Below are positions 50,034-59,131 of a stretch of 64,000 bases of DNA, piece by piece. How positions within the stretch are numbered: position 1 is the stretch's first letter; each line of letters begins with the position of its first letter. The notes beneath the pieces are model-generated. The model was given only the letters and a program-made list of their open reading frames with translations. It did not search any database and was not told where the DNA came from. Source of the stretch: Stutzerimonas stutzeri SDM-LAC (GTDB lineage Bacteria > Pseudomonadota > Gammaproteobacteria > Pseudomonadales > Pseudomonadaceae); the NCBI RefSeq assembly GCF_000235745.1, contig NZ_AGSX01000010.1:62001-126000 (forward strand), in the 5' to 3' direction. Made by a program: the position numbers and the translations under genes.

Positions 50034-52430
50034 CTAATGCGTGCTGATTCGCTCCTTGGAATCAGACTCGCGCTTGTCATCCTTTGCAACGATATCGGGA
50101 GCCGCGTCAGGCAAGGGCTCCGGCGCGTATTGCAGCGCAATTTGGAGGACTTCGTCAATCCACTTCACCGGTTTAATCTGCAGGTCTTGCTTAATATTGT
50201 CAGGAATCTCTTTCAGATCACGCTGATTCTCTTCAGGAATGATCACCGTTTTGATACCGCCCCGGTGTGCCGCGAGCAATTTCTCTTTCAAGCCACCGAT
50301 AGCGAGGACCTGGCCACGTAGGGTGATTTCCCCGGTCATGGCGACTTCGGCCCGAACCGGAATCTGCGTCAGTGCCGAGACCAACGCGGTACACATACCG
50401 ATACCTGCGCTAGGGCCATCTTTCGGCGTAGCCCCTTCAGGGACATGAATATGAATGTCCTGTTTCTCGTGGAAATCAACAGCAATACCAAGGCTCTTCG
50501 CGCGACTACGCACTACCGTGAGCGCCGCTGTAATGGACTCACCCATCACATCGCCCAGCGACCCGGTCTTGGTCAGTCGCCCTTTGCCGGGCACCACTGC
50601 CGCTTCGATGGTAAGCAGTTCGCCGCCAACCTGAGTCCACGCCAAGCCGGTGACCTGGCCAACCTGGTCTTGCTGTTCGGCAAGCCCGTAGCGGAACTTG
50701 CGAACGCCCAAGAAATGCTCGAGCGATTCGGCGGTTACGCTGACTTCAAAACGCTTTTCTGCCGCATGCTCCTTCACCACCTTGCGGCATACCTTGGCTA
50801 TCTGACGTTCAAGTCCGCGAACGCCGGCTTCCCTGGTGTAATAACGGATAATGTCGCGAATGGCCTCATCATCGAACAGCAACTCGGTCTTTTTCAGCCC
50901 ATTGGCCTGAACCTGCTTCGGAACCAGATAGCGAATGGCGATATTGATTTTCTCGTCTTCCGTATAACCCGGTAGACGAATGATTTCCATGCGGTCAAGC
51001 AGCGGCGCTGGAATATTCATGGAGTTGGCAGTGCACAGGAACATTACGTCAGACAGGTCGTAGTCGACCTCGAGATAGTGATCGTTGAAGTTGTGGTTCT
51101 GCTCAGGATCAAGCACCTCCAACAGGGCAGACGCAGGGTCTCCACGCATGTCGTTGCCCATCTTGTCGATTTCATCGAGCAAGAACAGCGGATTGCGTAC
51201 ACCGACTTTGCTCATCTTCTGGATCAGGCGGCCGGGCATTGAGCCGATGTAGGTACGACGATGCCCACGAATCTCGGCCTCGTCCCGCACGCCACCCAGC
51301 GCCATGCGTACGAACTTGCGATTCGTCGAGCGTGCGATCGACTCGGCGAGCGACGTCTTGCCGACGCCTGGCGGACCTACCAGGCACAAGACTGGACCTT
51401 TCAACTTTTTCACCCGTTTTTGCACCGCGAGGTATTCAAGAATCCGATCCTTGACCTCTTCGAGGCCGTAGTGATCGGCATCCAGCACCTCCTCAGCCTT
51501 GGCGAGATCGAGGCGAACCTTGCTAGCCGCCTTCCACGGCACGTTAACCAACCAATCGATGTAGGTCCGCACCACGGTCGCTTCCGCCGACATAGGCGAC
51601 ATCTGCTTGAGCTTGTTCAGCTCGGTGGTTGCTTTGGTATGGGCGTCTTTACTCAGCCCAGCATTCTCGATGCGCTTCTTGAGGTCATCGATTTCGTTGT
51701 GGCCTTCATCGATATCGCCCAGTTCCTTCTGAATGGCCTTCATCTGCTCATTCAAATAGTACTCACGCTGGCTGCGCTCCATCTGCTTCTTGACCCGACC
51801 ACGGATACGCTTCTCGACCTGTAAGAGATCGATTTCGGCATCAAGCAACGACAACACATGCTCGACGCGGGCCGGCAGATCGGTAATCTCGAGAATCGCC
51901 TGCTTTTGCTCGATCTTGAGCGCCATGTGCGCGGCCATTGTGTCAACCAGACGCGCCGGCTCGTCGATGCTTGCAAGCGAGGAAAGCACCTCAGAAGGCA
52001 CCTTTTTACCCAGTTGAACATACTGCTCAAACTGGCTCAGAAGACTACGGGTAAAGACCTCCGCTTCGCGCTCTTCGATCTCCGACTCGTCGATCAGAGC
52101 GACGTCGGCTCGACAATGGTCCTCGACGTCAAAGAAACGGTCGATAACCCCGCGCTGTTCTCCCTCCACAAGCACCTTGACAGTGCCATCCGGCAGCTTG
52201 AGCAGTTGCAACACGGTCGCGACCGTACCCACACGATATAGCCCATCTTCGCTCGGGTCGTCATCGGCTGGGTTCTTCTGGGCCAAAAGCAATATCTGCT
52301 TATCGCCGGCCATTGCGGATTCTAGGGCCTCGATGGATTTTTCCCGCCCAACGAACAGCGGAATCACCATGTGCGGGTAGACCACTACGTCGCGCAGCGG
52401 CAAAAGGGGCAATTCGATGGTTGTCTTCAT
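50034..52430 (-). CDS. lon: ATP-dependent protease Lon
   Basis: A 798-residue LonA protease that degrades misfolded and regulatory proteins. It has the N-terminal substrate domain (1-200), coiled region (200-300), an AAA+ domain with Walker A 'GPPGVGKTS' near 355, and a C-terminal peptidase domain with the catalytic Ser674 ('DGPSAGIGM') and Lys717 ('GLKEK'). An upstream heat-shock-type promoter is visible. It lies between clpX and hupB on the same strand, in the usual order. Confidence 0.98.
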   Translation of the reverse strand: MKTTIELPLLPLRDVVVYPHMVIPLFVGREKSIEALESAMAGDKQILLLAQKNPADDDPSEDGLYRVGTVATVLQLLKLPDGTVKVLVEGEQRGVIDRFFDVEDHCRADVALIDESEIEEREAEVFTRSLLSQFEQYVQLGKKVPSEVLSSLASIDEPARLVDTMAAHMALKIEQKQAILEITDLPARVEHVLSLLDAEIDLLQVEKRIRGRVKKQMERSQREYYLNEQMKAIQKELGDIDEGHNEIDDLKKRIENAGLSKDAHTKATTELNKLKQMSPMSAEATVVRTYIDWLVNVPWKAASKVRLDLAKAEEVLDADHYGLEEVKDRILEYLAVQKRVKKLKGPVLCLVGPPGVGKTSLAESIARSTNRKFVRMALGGVRDEAEIRGHRRTYIGSMPGRLIQKMSKVGVRNPLFLLDEIDKMGNDMRGDPASALLEVLDPEQNHNFNDHYLEVDYDLSDVMFLCTANSMNIPAPLLDRMEIIRLPGYTEDEKINIAIRYLVPKQVQANGLKKTELLFDDEAIRDIIRYYTREAGVRGLERQIAKVCRKVVKEHAAEKRFEVSVTAESLEHFLGVRKFRYGLAEQQDQVGQVTGLAWTQVGGELLTIEAAVVPGKGRLTKTGSLGDVMGESITAALTVVRSRAKSLGIAVDFHEKQDIHIHVPEGATPKDGPSAGIGMCTALVSALTQIPVRAEVAMTGEITLRGQVLAIGGLKEKLLAAHRGGIKTVIIPEENQRDLKEIPDNIKQDLQIKPVKWIDEVLQIALQYAPEPLPDAAPDIVAKDDKRESDSKERISTH

Positions 52431-52460
52431 AAATTCAGCTCTACGACGGCCATACGGCGG

Positions 52461-52491
52461 TAAACGGGAAATTCATACCCTGGCAATCAAG
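52461..52491 (-). promoter_or_regulatory. Candidate sigma-32 promoter of lon
   Basis: On the minus strand CTTGATT (52491-52485) is followed after about 15 bases by TCCCGTTT (52469-52462), a fair match to the heat-shock consensus CTTGAAA / CCCCATNT. It lies about 31 bp before the lon start. E. coli lon is known to be sigma-32 controlled. Confidence 0.5.
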
Positions 52492-52534
52492 ATGAGGGCG
52501 CGCGATGTAAAAAACAAGGAGAGGAAGAAAAGCA

Positions 52535-52554
52535 AAGGGGCCCGGAGGCCCCTT
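52535..52554 (-). terminator. Terminator of clpX
   Basis: AAGGGGCC and GGCCCCTT pair around CGGA. On the minus strand the stem is followed by TGCTTTTC. It lies six bases after the clpX stop and ahead of the lon promoter. Confidence 0.85.
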
Positions 52555-52560
52555 GTTCTG

Positions 52561-53841
52561 TCACGCGTCAGGCGCGGCCTTGGCAGGCGGCTCGCTGTTT
52601 TCGTAAATAAGCAGCGGCTGAGAAGTACCTTCGATAACGCTCTCGTCGATGACTACCTTGCTGACGTCCTTCTGGGAAGGAATCTCATACATGGTATCCA
52701 GCAGTACGCCTTCGAGAATCGAACGCAGCCCTCGAGCACCGGTCTTGCGCTCCAGCGCGCGAGTTGCGACTGCTTTCAGTGCATCGGTACGGAACTCCAG
52801 ATCGACACCTTCCAGTTCGAACAGCTTGCTGTACTGCTTGGTCAGCGCGTTCTTCGGCTCAGTGAGGATCTGAATCAGCGCCGCCTCGTCAAGCTCGTCG
52901 AGCGTGGCGATTACGGGCAGACGGCCAACAAACTCCGGAATCAAGCCGAACTTGACCAGATCGTCTGGCTCAACCGAGCGCAGCGACTCTCCGATCTTCT
53001 TGCCCGGATCCATACTGCGAACTTCAGCATTGAAGCCGATTCCGCCTTTGGTCGAACGACCCTGGATCACTTTTTCAAGTCCGGCAAACGCACCGCCGCA
53101 AATGAACAGGATGTTTCGCGTATCTACCTGCAGGAATTCCTGCTGCGGATGCTTGCGACCACCTTGTGGCGGAACAGAGGCAACGGTCCCCTCGATAAGT
53201 TTCAGCAACGCTTGTTGCACTCCTTCCCCCGAGACGTCACGGGTGATGGAAGGGTTGTCCGACTTACGCGAAATCTTGTCGATCTCATCGATATAGACGA
53301 TACCCATCTGGGCTTTTTCTACATCGTAATCGCACTTTTGCAGCAGCTTCTGAATGATGTTCTCAACGTCCTCGCCAACGTAACCGGCTTCGGTCAGCGT
53401 GGTGGCGTCAGCGATGGTGAACGGAACATTCAGCAGCCTGGCCAGCGTCTCCGCAAGCAGCGTCTTGCCTGAACCGGTCGGCCCGATAAGCAGTATGTTG
53501 CTCTTGCCAAGCTCAACTTCTTCCTTCTTGTCGCGCTGGTTGAGTCGCTTGTAATGGTTGTACACAGCCACAGCCAGGATCTTCTTTGCGCGCTCCTGAC
53601 CAATCACGTACTGGTCGAGGATGCCGCTGATTTCCTTGGGTGCAGGCAGTTTTTGCGACGTGCTCTCGGCCTGTGCCTCTTGCACCTCCTCGCGGATGAT
53701 GTCATTGCACAGGTCGACGCACTCGTCGCAGATAAAAACCGAGGGCCCGGCAATCAACTTGCGTACTTCATGCTGGCTTTTGCCGCAGAAAGAGCAATAG
53801 AGCAGCTTGCCGGAATCCTCGCCGTTGCGGGTGTCAGTCAT
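52561..53841 (-). CDS. clpX: ClpX ATPase subunit of the Clp protease
   Basis: A 426-residue AAA+ unfoldase. The N-terminal zinc finger has four cysteines ('CSFCGKS' and 'CDECVDLC'), Walker A is 'GPTGSGKT', and the pore and ClpP-contact loops are present, the latter including 'IGF' in '[10 protein letters not shown]'. It delivers tagged proteins to ClpP. I take the ATG at 53841; the frame is open to 53922, but that stretch carries the promoter. It follows clpP on the same strand, with an apparent separate heat-shock promoter. Confidence 0.97.
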   Translation of the reverse strand: MTDTRNGEDSGKLLYCSFCGKSQHEVRKLIAGPSVFICDECVDLCNDIIREEVQEAQAESTSQKLPAPKEISGILDQYVIGQERAKKILAVAVYNHYKRLNQRDKKEEVELGKSNILLIGPTGSGKTLLAETLARLLNVPFTIADATTLTEAGYVGEDVENIIQKLLQKCDYDVEKAQMGIVYIDEIDKISRKSDNPSITRDVSGEGVQQALLKLIEGTVASVPPQGGRKHPQQEFLQVDTRNILFICGGAFAGLEKVIQGRSTKGGIGFNAEVRSMDPGKKIGESLRSVEPDDLVKFGLIPEFVGRLPVIATLDELDEAALIQILTEPKNALTKQYSKLFELEGVDLEFRTDALKAVATRALERKTGARGLRSILEGVLLDTMYEIPSQKDVSKVVIDESVIEGTSQPLLIYENSEPPAKAAPDA

Positions 53842-53864
53842 TCGATCGATCCAATCGGGGAAGG

Positions 53865-53904
53865 CTTGTAATACAAGATGAAGGCAAATGCAGGCATTTT
53901 CAAG
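53865..53904 (-). promoter_or_regulatory. Candidate sigma-32 promoter of clpX with a palindrome at the start point
   Basis: On the minus strand CCCTTGAAAA (core 53904-53898) is followed after 14 bases by CTTCATCT (53883-53876), six of eight matches to the -10 consensus CCCCATNT. Just downstream is a perfect 13-base palindrome, CTTGTAATACAAG (53865-53877), at the expected start of transcription. It could be an operator or a chance feature. Confidence 0.55.
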
Positions 53905-53959
53905 GGCGCGCAAAGCGCACATGACGGATGCCCGCTAACTGCGCCCTCCTAGACCAGCG

Positions 53960-54598
53960 TTAGACCGGCAGCTGCCGCTTTTCGTGAACTGCATCGACCA
54001 CCCCGTACTCCAGCGCTCGCGTGGCACTCATGAAGTAGTCACGGTTGGTGTCGCGCTCAATCGTTTCCAGGTCCTGCCCTGTATGGTGGGCCAGCAACTG
54101 GTTCAGCCGCTCACGGATGAAGAGGATTTCGCGAGCATGGATATCGATATCCGACGCCTGCCCCTGAAAACCACCCAGTGGCTGATGAATCATTACGCGG
54201 GCATTCGGAAGGCAGAAACGCTTGCCTTTAGCTCCGCCAGCGAGCAGGAACGCGCCCATGCTGCACGCTTGACCGATACAGGTGGTAGAAACGTCTGCCT
54301 TGATAAACTGCATGGTGTCGTAGATAGCCATACCGGCTGTCACAGACCCGCCCGGGGAATTGATGTACAGGTGAATATCCTTCTCGGGGTTTTCCGCCTC
54401 GAGGAACAGCATCTGCGCGACAATCAGATTGGCCATGTAGTCTTCAACCTGGCCGACCATGAAAATAACCCGCTCCTTAAGGAGGCGGGAATAGATGTCA
54501 TACGCCCGCTCACCACGGGCGGACTGCTCGATGACCATTGGCACGAGGCCGCCAGCGGCCTGAATGTCTGGTGCTTGCATAAACGGATTGCCGGGCAT
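53960..54598 (-). CDS. clpP: ClpP proteolytic subunit
   Basis: A 212-residue serine peptidase that forms the double-ring chamber of ClpXP and ClpAP. The catalytic triad is Ser113 ('QACSMGA'), His138 ('MIHQPLGG') and Asp187. A short N-terminal propeptide is expected before '[10 protein letters not shown]'. The ATG at 54598 aligns with the start of Pseudomonas homologues as I recall them. A TTG two codons earlier, with GGGAG five bases before it, is an alternative. It is the first gene of the clpP-clpX unit, downstream of tig. Confidence 0.97.
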   Translation of the reverse strand: MPGNPFMQAPDIQAAGGLVPMVIEQSARGERAYDIYSRLLKERVIFMVGQVEDYMANLIVAQMLFLEAENPEKDIHLYINSPGGSVTAGMAIYDTMQFIKADVSTTCIGQACSMGAFLLAGGAKGKRFCLPNARVMIHQPLGGFQGQASDIDIHAREILFIRERLNQLLAHHTGQDLETIERDTNRDYFMSATRALEYGVVDAVHEKRQLPV

Positions 54599-54632
54599 GT
54601 CCAACGATACTCCCTATGTAACGCCGCAAAGA

Positions 54633-54659
54633 CATAAGCCAGCTCGAGGCTGGCTTATG
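54633..54659 (-). terminator. Terminator of tig
   Basis: CATAAGCCAGC and GCTGGCTTATG form a perfect 11-pair stem with a five-base loop. On the minus strand it is followed by TCTTTGCGG. It lies 27 bp after the tig stop and just before the clpP leader. Confidence 0.75.
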
Positions 54660-54685
54660 AAAGTGCATTAAACGGTTGAAGAGGC

Positions 54686-55996
54686 TCAGGCAGCTTGCGG
54701 GGCTTCCGCAGGCTTCACTGCTTCTTCGTAGGAGACCGATTTGTCGGTCACTTTAGCCTGCTGCAGGACAGTATCTACAACTTGTTCTTCGAGCACAACC
54801 GAGCGAACTTCGTTCAACTGCTCGTCGTTCTTGTAGTACCAGGACACGACCTGCTCCGGCTCTTGGTAAGCGGAGGCCATTTCCTCGATCAGCTCGCGAA
54901 CGCGCGCATCATCTGGCTTGAGCTCGTACTGCTTGACCACTTCGGCAACGATCAGGCCCAGCACGACGCGACGCTTGGCCTGTTCTTCGAACAACTCGGC
55001 CGGCAGCTGATCAGGCTTGATATTGCCACCAAACTGCTGGACGGCCTGAACGCGCAGGCGGTTCACTTCGTTGTCAATCAGAGCCTTAGGTACTTCGATC
55101 GGGTTGGCGCTCACCAGACCTTCCATGACCTGGTTCTTGACCTTGGTCTTGATCGCCTGGCGCAGCTCGCGCTCCATGTTCTTTTTGACTTCAGCACGGA
55201 AGCCTTCGAGGCCGCCTTCCTGCACGCCGAACTGAGCAAAGAACTCATCGTTCAGTTCGGGCAGTTGCGCAGCCTCTACACCGTTTACGGTAACGGTGAA
55301 TTCGGCAGTTTTGCCTGCCAGGTCGAGATTCTGGTAGTCCTCAGGGAATGTCGGGTTGATGACCCGCTCTTCACCAGCCTTGGCGCCAACCAGTGCGGAC
55401 TCGAAGCCAGGAATCATACGACCGGAACCCAGGACCAGCTGCGTACCCTGCGCGGATCCGCCAGCGAAGGCTTCGCCGTCGATCTTGCCGACGAAATCGA
55501 TGTTCAGCTGGTCGCCGTCTTCAGCGACACGATCAACCTTTTCAAAACGAGTGTTCTGCTTGCGCAGGATTTCCAGCATGTTGTCTACGTCAGCATCGGC
55601 GACGTCAGCCTGCAAGCGCTCAACTTCGATGCCGTCCAAACCGGCCACTTTGAATTCAGGGAATACCTCGAACGTCGCGATGTACTCCAGGTCCTTGCCC
55701 TTTTCGAACACCTTCGGCTCGACTGCCGGCGCGCCTGCCGGGTTCAGCTTCTCGGCAACGACGGCTTCATAGAAGGTAGCCTGAATCAGATCGCCCAATG
55801 CTTCCTGGCGTGCGGCCGCCTCATAACGCTGACGGATGACGCTCATCGGCACCTTGCCGGGACGGAAGCCTGGGATTTTTGCACGGCTGGCGGTCTGTTG
55901 CAGACGCTTGTTGACTTCGGTCTCGATGCGCTCGACCGGCACGCCAATGGTCATGCGGCGCTCAAGAGCGGAGGTGCTTTCAACAGAAACTTGCAT
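54686..55996 (-). CDS. tig: Trigger factor
   Basis: A 436-residue ribosome-bound chaperone and prolyl isomerase. The N-terminal ribosome-binding motif is in 'GFRPGKVP' (about 43-50), a FKBP-type isomerase domain spans about 155-240 ('[21 protein letters not shown]'), and the C-terminal arms follow. It meets new chains at the ribosome exit. GAGGA precedes the ATG at 55996; a longer frame to 56050 has no support. It heads the tig, clpP, clpX, lon series on the minus strand. Confidence 0.97.
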   Translation of the reverse strand: MQVSVESTSALERRMTIGVPVERIETEVNKRLQQTASRAKIPGFRPGKVPMSVIRQRYEAAARQEALGDLIQATFYEAVVAEKLNPAGAPAVEPKVFEKGKDLEYIATFEVFPEFKVAGLDGIEVERLQADVADADVDNMLEILRKQNTRFEKVDRVAEDGDQLNIDFVGKIDGEAFAGGSAQGTQLVLGSGRMIPGFESALVGAKAGEERVINPTFPEDYQNLDLAGKTAEFTVTVNGVEAAQLPELNDEFFAQFGVQEGGLEGFRAEVKKNMERELRQAIKTKVKNQVMEGLVSANPIEVPKALIDNEVNRLRVQAVQQFGGNIKPDQLPAELFEEQAKRRVVLGLIVAEVVKQYELKPDDARVRELIEEMASAYQEPEQVVSWYYKNDEQLNEVRSVVLEEQVVDTVLQQAKVTDKSVSYEEAVKPAEAPQAA

Positions 55997-56039
55997 GGAT
56001 TTTCCTCGTTGCACAGACATAAGCCGGCATTCCGGCCCC

Positions 56040-56081
56040 AGAATGGGCAAGCATTCTAGTGGCTCGTATCGGAGAAGTCAC
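56040..56081 (-). promoter_or_regulatory. Candidate tig promoter
   Basis: On the minus strand GTGACT (56081-56076), a 17-base spacer and TAGAAT (56058-56053) form a sigma-70 type promoter 57 bp before tig. An inverted repeat AGAATG/CATTCT with a six-base gap (56040-56057) overlaps the -10 box. Confidence 0.45.
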
Positions 56082-56359
56082 CCTACCTATCAGGCCGCAA
56101 TCAAACAGAGCGGCGTGAGTCCGTTCTGGGTGCCTGCGCCTGCAGTCGCACACAAAGCCGTAACTGATGGATCAGCAACGGGCTATGCACCACACATGGC
56201 TACACGGCCGAGACGACCTAGCGAGTGAGTACCATCGATGCGGCACGCCTACTGCGCCTTATAAGTGAGCGCTTGCCGGTGCAGCTCTCACTTGAGTGGT
56301 CTATGTTTTGGGTAGCGGTGTGACCGACGCCGAGCAAGAGGATGAGGATGAGACGAACC
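56082..56359. other. Intergenic stretch between tig and the DoxX gene, no gene seen
   Basis: Together with the tig leader, the gap between the two divergent genes is about 360 bp. Apart from the tig promoter I see no convincing frame, hairpin or RNA gene. The plus-strand promoter of the DoxX gene should lie here but is not clear. Confidence 0.3.
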
Positions 56360-56758
56360 ATGACTGATGATCTGGGAAAGCTGGTGTTAAGGGTTTCGCT
56401 GGGTGTGCTGATTCTTTTGCATGGGCTCTTCAAACTGCAGAACGGCGTCGACGGGATTATCGGCATGCTAGGTAGCCATGGGCTGCCCGCTCTTTTGGCT
56501 TACGGCGTATATATAGGTGAAGTGGTCGGGCCGGCGTTGGTCATTGTTGGAGTGTTTACTCGTGTGGGCGCATTGCTCATCGCCGTCAACATGCTCGTCG
56601 CCTTTGGACTGGCCCACCTGCAAGAGCTGTTCTCGCTCGGCCAGATGGGTGGCTGGGCGCTTGAGCTGCAAGGCATGTTTCTGTTTGGGTCAATCGCGGT
56701 CGCCCTGCTGGGTGCTGGCAGATTCAGCGTCGGCGGGATCGGGGGGCGATACAACTGA
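56360..56758 (+). CDS. DoxX-family membrane protein
   Basis: A 132-residue protein with four membrane helices, as in DoxX/MauE-like proteins. The first helix has 'LGVLILLHGLFKLQNG', the usual DoxX pattern with a histidine and a lysine. Roles proposed for the family involve thiol or quinone redox. Three ATG codons (56342, 56348, 56360) are possible starts; GAGAC a few bases before 56360 and the family pattern favour the last. It is divergent from tig. Confidence 0.82.
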   Translation: MTDDLGKLVLRVSLGVLILLHGLFKLQNGVDGIIGMLGSHGLPALLAYGVYIGEVVGPALVIVGVFTRVGALLIAVNMLVAFGLAHLQELFSLGQMGGWALELQGMFLFGSIAVALLGAGRFSVGGIGGRYN

Positions 56759-56917
56759 TAAGCGTGCCTCGAAAAACGACCGGCGACAGGGGTTGGAATG
56801 CCCGTTGCTTGGCGCGATAGCGCCGGCGACTGAAGGATCGCTGCGCAACGATGTTCACTTTGCCCGAGAACAATCAATTGTTTGGAGTCCGGCCACATCA
56901 GTGCCCATGATAAGCCG

Positions 56918-57322
56918 ATGACCGCGTCTGTTCCGATACGTCAGCCCTGCCCACCTGCCGCCTGCATCTGTGGACGCGAGCAGTTGCTTGAGGCGCCCAA
57001 CAACAATGATCTGCGTATTCTCCGGCTGACGCGCCAGGAGGAAAACCGGCTGATTTCCCGCTTGGAAAACCTGGAAGACCTGGCAGACCTTGAGCGCATG
57101 CAGCGACGCATCTACGAGCAGTTGGGGATTCGCCTTCATATCGCACCGGGGTTCAGCGAAGTGCGCAGCATGCGGGGCATTCGCATCGACATCGATGAGT
57201 TGCCAGGCTTGTGCCGCAAGACCCGGCAGTCGATCCCGGCTGCGATCCGCCGCGGTCTGGAAAAGCGCCCGGAAATCGCGTTCAGTCTGCTCAATGCACA
57301 CGATCTGTTGCGCGATGCGTGA
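56918..57322 (+). CDS. Hypothetical protein with an N-terminal cysteine cluster
   Basis: A 134-residue soluble protein. Three cysteines lie close together near the N terminus ('PCPPAACICGREQ'). Long charged helices follow ('LTRQEENRLISRLENLEDL', 'ERMQRRIYEQLGI'), then a basic tail with one more cysteine ('LPGLCRKTRQS'). The cluster could bind zinc or an Fe-S cluster, but I do not recognise the family. The start is uncertain; ATG 56918 has no clear ribosome site and the frame is open to 56882. It stands between the DoxX gene and the TRAP operon. Confidence 0.65.
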   Translation: MTASVPIRQPCPPAACICGREQLLEAPNNNDLRILRLTRQEENRLISRLENLEDLADLERMQRRIYEQLGIRLHIAPGFSEVRSMRGIRIDIDELPGLCRKTRQSIPAAIRRGLEKRPEIAFSLLNAHDLLRDA

Positions 57323-57575
57323 GAATCGGGCCGAGCTACGACCGAAAGCGCGCCGTTGGCACTCACGGTTGCCATCTGCGATAGTTGCCCGGCCGGCCTA
57401 TCGCGCTGGTCTGCTGCTAGCCCACAAGGCTGGCAGTGCTTGTGACGCCGTGCGAGTCCTGCTGCTTGCTACCCGCCCGCAGCCTGTCGCGTCCTTCGCG
57501 CAACCCGCGCGTTTCGATGGTTCACCTGCCATCGCTAAGCCGATCGCTGCTGTCAGTGCCCGGCCGTTCGCCCAT

Positions 57576-57604
57576 AACAACCAAAACACCAATCCGAACA
57601 AGGA
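57576..57604 (+). promoter_or_regulatory. Two near-matches to the Crc/Hfq catabolite-activity motif
   Basis: AACAACCA (57576-57583) and AACAAGGA (57597-57604) each match seven of eight positions of AANAANAA in the unstructured leader of the TRAP operon. The second overlaps the ribosome site. In pseudomonads Hfq-Crc represses translation of carbon-uptake genes at such sites. Confidence 0.35.
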
Positions 57605-57610
57605 CGCCCC

Positions 57611-58606
57611 ATGAAACTGACCCGTTGCTTGACCGCACTGGCTGCCGCTGCTGCGCTCTCTGCCACCTTTGCCGCTTCGGCCCGTGAATACTCCGTTTCC
57701 ACTGTGCTTTCCGATGCCTTCCCCTGGGGTCAGGCCGCGCAGAAGTGGGCGGACCTGGTTGAGGAGCGTTCGAATGGCGGAATCACTTTGCGCGTGTACC
57801 CCAACGCTCAGCTGGTCGCTGGCGACCAGACCAAGGAATTCTCTGCCATGCGGTCCGGATTGATCGACATGGCCGTCGGATCGACCATCAACTGGTCGCC
57901 ACAAGTTCCGGAGCTCAACCTCTTCTCCCTGCCCTTCCTGATGGCAAACAGCGCCGACCTCGACGCCATCACGCAGGGCGAGGCTGGCAAGCAGGCGTTC
58001 GCTGCTATCGAAAAACGCGGCATCGTCCCGTTGGCCTGGGGTGAAAACGGGTTCCGTGAGATATCCAACTCGGTCAAGCCTGTGAAAACGCCTGCCGACC
58101 TGAAAGGCCTGAAGATCCGTGTAGTCGGTTCGCCCCTGTTTCAGGACACATTCACGGCACTGGGCGCCAACCCGACCCAAATGAGCTGGGCCGACGCCAA
58201 GCCGGCGCTGACTACCGGTGCAGTTGATGGCCAGGAAAACCCGCTGTCGGTGTTCGACGTGGCACGAGCCGATCAGGTCGGGCAGAAATACCTGACGCTC
58301 TGGCATTACATGGCTGACCCACTGATTTTCGCGGTTAACCAGCGGATCTGGAAAGAGCTGCCAGAAGCCGACCGCGAACTGCTGCGCCAGGCGGCCATTG
58401 ACGCCGGCAAATGGGAGATCGAGTTGTCGCGCAATAGCGAGGCCAAGCGCTTGGAAGACATCCGCGCTCGCGGCGTCGAGGTCACCGAACTGAGCGAGGC
58501 CGAGCAGCAGGCGTTCGCCGATGCGACTCGCAGCGTGCAGGAAAAGTGGACGTCGAAGATCGGCGCCGATCTGGTCGAAGCGGCCCGCACGGCCGTAGCA
58601 AAGTAA
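57611..58606 (+). CDS. TRAP transporter substrate-binding protein (DctP type)
   Basis: A 331-residue periplasmic protein with a 24-residue signal peptide ending in 'ASA'. The DctP fold is clear: 'EFSAMRSGLIDMAVGS', 'LKGLKIRVVGSPLFQDTFTALGANP' in outline, with the carboxylate-binding arginine in 'KIRV', and 'VDGQENP'. It captures an organic acid for the membrane subunits encoded next. The ligand is unknown. AAGGA lies six bases before the ATG. It leads a three-gene operon. Confidence 0.92.
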   Translation: MKLTRCLTALAAAAALSATFAASAREYSVSTVLSDAFPWGQAAQKWADLVEERSNGGITLRVYPNAQLVAGDQTKEFSAMRSGLIDMAVGSTINWSPQVPELNLFSLPFLMANSADLDAITQGEAGKQAFAAIEKRGIVPLAWGENGFREISNSVKPVKTPADLKGLKIRVVGSPLFQDTFTALGANPTQMSWADAKPALTTGAVDGQENPLSVFDVARADQVGQKYLTLWHYMADPLIFAVNQRIWKELPEADRELLRQAAIDAGKWEIELSRNSEAKRLEDIRARGVEVTELSEAEQQAFADATRSVQEKWTSKIGADLVEAARTAVAK

Positions 58607-58654
58607 AAACCGTTCTACCCGGCGGCGCGATGCCGCCGGGATTCGAGGAAACCC

Positions 58655-59131
58655 ATGAACAATCGACAGGACGCGCGCCTTGAGCGCGTGCTGGCTACCC
58701 TGGCGCTGGTAATCATCAGCCTGATCAGCCTGGCCAATGTGATGGTGCGCTACTTCACCGATGCATCATTCGCCTTTACCGAAGAACTCTCCGTTTTTCT
58801 CCTTGTGATTCTCACCTTTGCCGGCGCATCGGTGGCCATGCGCAGCAACCGTCACATCCGCATCGGATTTGCCGAGCGGATATTTCCGCGCCTGCGCACA
58901 CCGCTGATCCTGCTGCAGTGGCTGGCCAGCGTATTGGTGCTCGGCATGGTCATCTGGTATGGCGGGCAGTTTGCTCTGGAGGAATACCAGTGGGAGTCCG
59001 AATCCCCTGGCCTGGGGCTGCCGAACTGGTGGTATGTGGTCTGGCTGCCACTGCTGGCGTTGTTGATGGGTATACGCCTGACCCAGATGACGATCGACCG
59101 GCTGCGCGGGAGGCTCACCGATGAGCCCTGA
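58655..59131 (+). CDS. TRAP transporter small membrane subunit (DctQ type)
   Basis: A 158-residue protein with four membrane helices, the DctQ layout. 'FTEELSVFLLVILTFAGA' and 'RHIRIGF' are conserved features. It joins the binding protein to the large permease. GAGGA stands before the start at 58655. The gene ends 11 bases inside the start of the large subunit gene, so the two are translationally coupled. Confidence 0.92.
   Translation: MNNRQDARLERVLATLALVIISLISLANVMVRYFTDASFAFTEELSVFLLVILTFAGASVAMRSNRHIRIGFAERIFPRLRTPLILLQWLASVLVLGMVIWYGGQFALEEYQWESESPGLGLPNWWYVVWLPLLALLMGIRLTQMTIDRLRGRLTDEP

Noticed and set aside
52417-53472. A 351-codon plus-strand frame across the lon-clpX gap and clpX
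   Set aside because: It crosses the clpX terminator and lies opposite clpX; no ribosome site and no protein motif.
54695-56059. A 454-codon open frame opposite trigger factor
   Set aside because: Almost exactly mirrors tig and has no recognisable domain; trigger factor is certain.
57398-58306. A 302-codon minus-strand frame before and opposite the TRAP binding-protein gene
   Set aside because: Opposite a clear DctP protein; low-complexity composition and no motif.
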